Below, piece after piece: positions 7,753-11,323 of a stretch of DNA of 11,323 nucleotides. This DNA is from Zygnema cylindricum. Its lineage: Eukaryota > Streptophyta > Zygnematophyceae > Zygnematales > Zygnemataceae. The DNA lies in assembly GCA_037447655.1 (NCBI GenBank), contig JBBHKE010002045.1, positions 1 to 11,323 on the forward strand, given 5' to 3'. A program made the position numbers and the translations under genes. The notes below the pieces were generated by a model, which was not told the DNA's origin, did not search any database, and saw only the letters and a program-made list of their open reading frames with translations. Position 1 is the first letter of the stretch. Each line of letters opens with the position of its first letter.

Positions 7753-8292
7753 AGTACACCGTGAATCGTTGTTAAAGTTAAAGAATCGATACATGCTCCC
7801 GTGATTTTAAGGTAGCTGCAATACTCGGTGTTCAAATATTCGACACATGAACATGTGAGAACAGGCCAACGCAATTTTCCTTCGTCTTTATAACTTGATA
7901 TCAAATCTGAGTACGCTTTTCTACGCGACGCACTCAATCTTCCCGGTCGACGCGAATATCTGACACTTATTTTGAACATCTGTACAAAAAAAGGAGAAAT
8001 TATAGTACGGAATGACACATTTCGTACATTACACTCCCTACATAAATTCGGCATTAGAGAAATTAACGCTACACCGCCAATCGTTATTAGCGTGTAAGTT
8101 TTTTTAGCGTATACGAATAATTAGTGTGGTTTACGCTAATTGGGAATTTGAAAATTTTCAAAGAAATCGTCTATTCTAATTAGGAATTAGGGTTGTTTTT
8201 AAATAGTGTTGATAATTATTTTTGAGAATAAAAAAAAAAAAAAGCGGGACGGAATTAGCGTACACAACGCTAATAACGATTGGCGATGTAGT
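7753..8292 (+). mobile_element. Copy C of the ~0.5-kb TIR element, rearranged
   Basis: The left end AGTACACCGTGAATCGTT (7753-7770) is inverted at the right end AACGATTGGCGATGTAGT (8275-8292). GAACATGTGAGAACA (7849-7863) starts an 88-bp block shared with copy B, and TTAGAGAAATTAACGCT (8054-8070) matches A and B. Compared with A and B, the left half lacks the TCTAATTTGG repeats and the right half is about 90 bp longer. A stop-free 105-codon minus frame (7737-8054) has no recognisable domain. The family is probably a non-autonomous DNA transposon; no target-site duplication is seen. Confidence 0.55.
8069..8291. repeat. 25-bp inverted arms inside copy C (nested foldback)
   Basis: 8069-8093 and 8267-8291 are inverted copies with a single mismatch in 25 (core CGCCAATCGTTATTAGCGT on the left). 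The 173-bp interior is rich in palindromes: CGTATACG (8108-8115), the perfect 16-bp TTTGAAAATTTTCAAA (8147-8162), and a hairpin ATTAGCGT-ACACA-ACGCTAAT (8254-8274) overlapping the right arm. The left arm resembles the terminal motif of the larger element. This is therefore either a smaller, younger MITE of the same family inserted in copy C, or an internal inversion of its right end. Confidence 0.7.
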
Positions 8293-8322
8293 GTCTGGAT
8301 GGCGTCTTTACTCCTTTTATGA

Positions 8323-8470
8323 TAGAATGACGTCGCATAATTCGTCCGTACAAGAGATAACGTTTGAGGCACCAGCTAGCAAGATCCCGACGACGGCCGA
8401 CGGACTTCGCGCCGGGCGTCAGTCCGTCACCAAGTCGCGAGAACGCGAAGCGTTACCGTACCAGAAATAA
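8323..8470. other. CpG- and GC-rich patch with hairpin
   Basis: These roughly 150 bp carry about twenty CpG dinucleotides and are clearly more GC-rich than their AT-rich surroundings. GACGGACT (8399-8406) and AGTCCGTC (8421-8428) form an exact 8-bp hairpin. CGCG-AGAA-CGCG follows nearby. An open frame (8222-8470) crosses it but starts in the copy C repeat without ATG and has no recognisable domain. It could be a fragment of a GC-rich mobile element or a relic of coding sequence. Confidence 0.45.
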
Positions 8471-9780
8471 AATTGAATCTGATCTTAGTGCGATGAACTG
8501 GGGCCAAAAGTAAATCAAAATTCAGCAAATCTCTAGGTGTACGATCGACACCGTCCATACGATAGATCGCCGGTTCAGATTAACAGTATGGAAGCTGTTC
8601 AAAATTTGAAACATTGTCCGTATGAATGCACTAGATTAAACCTAAACTAGGCGGCAAACAAACCCTAAAAAGTTAAAAGATCTACCACATATGGCCACTC
8701 AATGACGCGCAGATCACGACGTTCTCTACAATCTTACCGTTCTTGTCACTCGCACTAACCGTCGCATTCAAAAAAACACATTGAGAGTGTTTACTGAATT
8801 AAATTGCGCCTCACATAACGTTTATTCGCTTTCGCACTTTAAAACACACAAATATATCGTACAAAAATGTCAAATTGTATATATCAACTGGCTAACGCCC
8901 GTATCCCCATGTATTTGTAACTTTTAGCGAACTTCGTATTTCTTTGTACACGGTTTTCTAAGTGTCCCAATGCGTAAAAAGGAAATCGTTAATTATGTAT
9001 GTGACGATTGTATGGGTCGCCAAGACGTTTGGCGGGATTGGAACCCATGTTCCTTCTCGTGGGGCATTTCATACGAGGGTGGCAGCTTGGGCCGTGGCGT
9101 TTTCCAAATAACATGATTATGCTCGTCGAGTGCCAAGAGTTTGTTTTTTCGCATATGCGATGTAACATTTTGTACTGATCTTTGACTATTTATTACACAA
9201 TTTTGCTCAAATAACATTTGGAATCAGGGGTTTGGGGAGTCCTTTACCAAATTTTCTCTTTTTTTAACGTGAAATGGTTTCCTTTTAAAAAGCGCAAGTT
9301 GCGTCTCACTTCGAAGAAACGGTATGGCAAATGACACGCTTGGTCTCTCAACATTTCAACCAAAGTATCTAGTCCACAACCACGATTTTTATAATTGTAA
9401 ACTTTAGTTTATCAAGGATGTGGGTAGTCAAGGGTTGTAGTTTTTTTCTCTTTGTTGGTAGTAATCGTTAGTATGTTTAATTAGCTTTGGTGGTTATTTG
9501 CTTTAGATAGCATTGACTTTTTGGTTTGACCATCTCCCTTGACTCTGTTAGTCTTTAAGAGTTTTTATTTATTTATTTCACACATTTTGTACCCTATTGG
9601 TATTTATATCGCAATAGTTCCAAAGAAGTTATTTCTCTTTATACGCTAACATTTTTTCTACATTATTAATACTCGAGATGTACTATTCGTACATTAAAAG
9701 ATTGGAAGTGCAATTAACTATAGTTTAGTACCTGCAATATCTATTTAGTTTTACTGGTTGAAATGCTTATAATATTATGG
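8471..9780. other. About 1.3 kb with no supported gene
   Basis: Only a 74-codon minus frame (8993-9217) without recognisable motifs. On the minus strand GGGTTCCAATCCC (9034-9046) resembles a tRNA T-arm/B-box, but no cloverleaf can be built around it. Confidence 0.5.
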
Positions 9781-9788
9781 TATATATG

Positions 9789-9820
9789 AGTGTGGAAACT
9801 ATGTGATAGGTTCCCACACT
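9789..9820. repeat. Hairpin AGTGTGGAAAC/GTTCCCACACT
   Basis: The 11-bp arms (9789-9799, 9810-9820) have one mismatch and a 10-nt loop. It sits about 40 bp upstream of the 72-bp tandem duplication, whose interior repeats a related TTTTCACAC string. Confidence 0.6.
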
Positions 9821-9861
9821 TATTGCAAAATTTCACTAATGTTGAAAGTGTGTATTTGAGA

Positions 9862-10005
9862 AAATGAACATGTACATTTTCACACCTACGGTAAAAAATT
9901 GGATGTATATAATTGTTCTATGTGGACAAAATTAAATGAACATGTACATTTTCACACCTACGGTAAAAAATTGGATGTATATAATTGTTCTATGTGGACA
10001 AAATT
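9862..10005. repeat. Exact tandem duplication of 72 bp
   Basis: 9862-9933 and 9934-10005 are identical. Each unit starts AAATGAACATGTACATTTTC and includes a near-palindrome (AATGAACATGTACATT) and CACACCTACGG. There is no open frame. Identity over 72 bp implies a recent event, or an assembly artefact. Confidence 0.95.
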
Positions 10006-10196
10006 TTTGGTGGCACCTCTATGCATCTTTTTAACTAGATAATACAGGTGTTTAAGAGTATGTGTCCATGTGAATACCTAAGGGTAAATCTTAGTTTTTT
10101 TCCTCAAAAAAATAAGAATGCACCCAAAAAGCTAGTGTTATTTATCATTATTTTTTTGTCGATAACCGATATGTACCTTTTTTTTACCTACCAATG

Positions 10197-10200
<4 letters not shown>

Positions 10201-10264
<64 letters not shown>
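10201..10264. repeat. (AT)32 microsatellite
   Basis: Thirty-two uninterrupted AT units. It can extrude cruciforms and is prone to length change and sequencing or assembly error. Confidence 0.97.
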
Positions 10265-10266
<2 letters not shown>

Positions 10267-10334
10267 GTTTTTCTATCTAGGGTTTCGTACCACGCATCGG
10301 AAGTTAGGTGCCCCTACTTTTTTTCGCAAAATCA

Positions 10335-10376
10335 CCCCCCTATCCCCTTTTGAGCCCCCCCCCCTACCTCCCCCCC
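10335..10376 (-). other. Potential G-quadruplex on minus strand (i-motif on plus)
   Basis: Four C-runs of 6, 4, 10 and 7 (10335-10340, 10344-10347, 10355-10364, 10370-10376) are separated by 3, 7 and 5 nt. The minus strand therefore meets the standard four-run G4 rule with at least four tetrads. It lies 70 bp past the (AT)32 run. Folding or function is not shown by sequence alone. Confidence 0.7.
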
Positions 10377-11323
10377 TTGAAGATTTATCTGTTACCTATG
10401 ACGATTTATTTTCATTTATCGGTGATACATGTCGGTATCGATATATCGTAATTTATCAACCCCTTACCGATAACGATAGTCGATGTATTAGTTAAGGGAC
10501 TTATTGTCGATTATAAATTCAATAACTTACAACGCTAGAGAGTAGTTTATGTTGTATGAAGAAAATGTATAATCTTCAGTATAGTTACGTCATCATAAAA
10601 CCTTGTATGTATTATAGTTTATGATGGACCTCCATTAGCAAAAAAATGGGGTTGTTTATTACATGTCGTATCTTTTCATACCATTTTTTTTATCCCTTTT
10701 TAATAAAGCATATTTACTAAAAAAATGGTAAAATTATCCAGTATTATAGGCGTAAACATTGACAAACCAATTTTTTACTTTTTTTCGCACCCGTGATGTA
10801 ATCTCTCAATCCATAGTGTCCCTAAGGCCTACAATAACCACATATAGGACTTGAACAATTGGTCCAATTGGAAAATTTATTTATGGTCCATGATAGACGA
10901 GCGATGAAAACCTTAAACGTCATGCATGTCATGTGCTTTCGGACAGGGTGGATGGAAATCAAACAAACTGAAGGAGGAAATCATTGTCAAAGGATAATTT
11001 TTTACGGCTTTTTTGCCATCCATTGACCTTCGTGGAAAAAAGTAGAGGTTGAAAACATTACAACACAATTTTTCCAATAATATATAATGCACTTATTAAT
11101 ATGTCAGTTGCGACGTTCTTACAAATCTCAATTTTCGTCTGCTCGTACAATATTATGGTCAACTTTTGCTCTCGAAGTATAATTAACAATTTTGAGCGTA
11201 TGAACACAAGCTTACATGGTAGCGATCAAAATTAAGCACGTAAACGAAAGGTTGTTAACTGGCACGACATAATGGAGGATTTTGTAGATTATTTTTGCCA
11301 ATAAACGTGTCCGTATCATTGTT
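10377..11323. other. No gene recognised
   Basis: AT-rich DNA with poly-T/poly-A stretches. Around 10424-10480 there are several CGATA/TATCG strings, including TATCGATA at 10436-10443. No coding, RNA or mobile feature is supported. Confidence 0.6.

Noticed and set aside
7737-8054. 105-codon minus-strand frame
   Set aside because: Lies within repeat copy C, has no recognisable domain, and no equivalent frame was seen in A or B.
9034-9046. tRNA T-arm/B-box-like string on the minus strand (GGGTTCCAATCCC)
   Set aside because: No acceptor, D-arm or anticodon arm can be paired around it and no A-box at a suitable distance.

Overview
This window reads as AT-rich, gene-poor nuclear DNA of a eukaryote. 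It has long stretches without open frames, AG, AT and CATT microsatellites, a decayed Copia-type retrotransposon trace, and short elements with terminal inverted repeats. The (AG)n and (AT)n microsatellites together with MITE-like elements fit a plant, but nothing here fixes the lineage. I see no intact protein-coding gene, no rRNA or tRNA gene, and no CRISPR array. Nearly all open frames begin at non-ATG codons, lack recognisable domains, or lie inside repeats.

Layout. 1-650: intergenic DNA with several hairpins, a CATT microsatellite and a 21-bp tandem duplication. 655-1165: copy A of a dispersed short TIR element, carrying a cluster of ACTCTAATT motifs in front of a TATA box. 1166-2427: no recognised gene; the minus strand holds the longest stop-free frame I traced (159 codons, no early ATG), overlapping a G-box palindrome. 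2428-2830: broken, frameshifted sequence resembling the RNase H end of a Copia polyprotein. 2867-3393: copy B of the TIR element. 3394-3947: AT-rich DNA. 3948-4312: GA-rich tract with an internal 50-bp periodicity, faced by a CT-rich tract at 4768-4836. 4837-7752: no supported gene, only short repeats and palindromes. 7753-8292: copy C of the TIR element, with an extra internal inverted arm. 8323-8470: a small CpG- and GC-rich patch. 8471-9780: nothing recognised. 9789-10005: a hairpin, then an exact 72-bp tandem duplication. 10201-10264: (AT)32. 10335-10376: C-runs able to form a G-quadruplex on the minus strand. 10377-11323: nothing recognised.

The main find is the family A/B/C: three same-orientation copies of 511 to 540 bp. 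Their six ends share a degenerate inverted terminal motif built on TACA..G..AATCGTTATTAGCGT, and their interiors align in patches. It looks like an old non-autonomous DNA transposon family. I could not assign it to a superfamily, and no target-site duplication survives.
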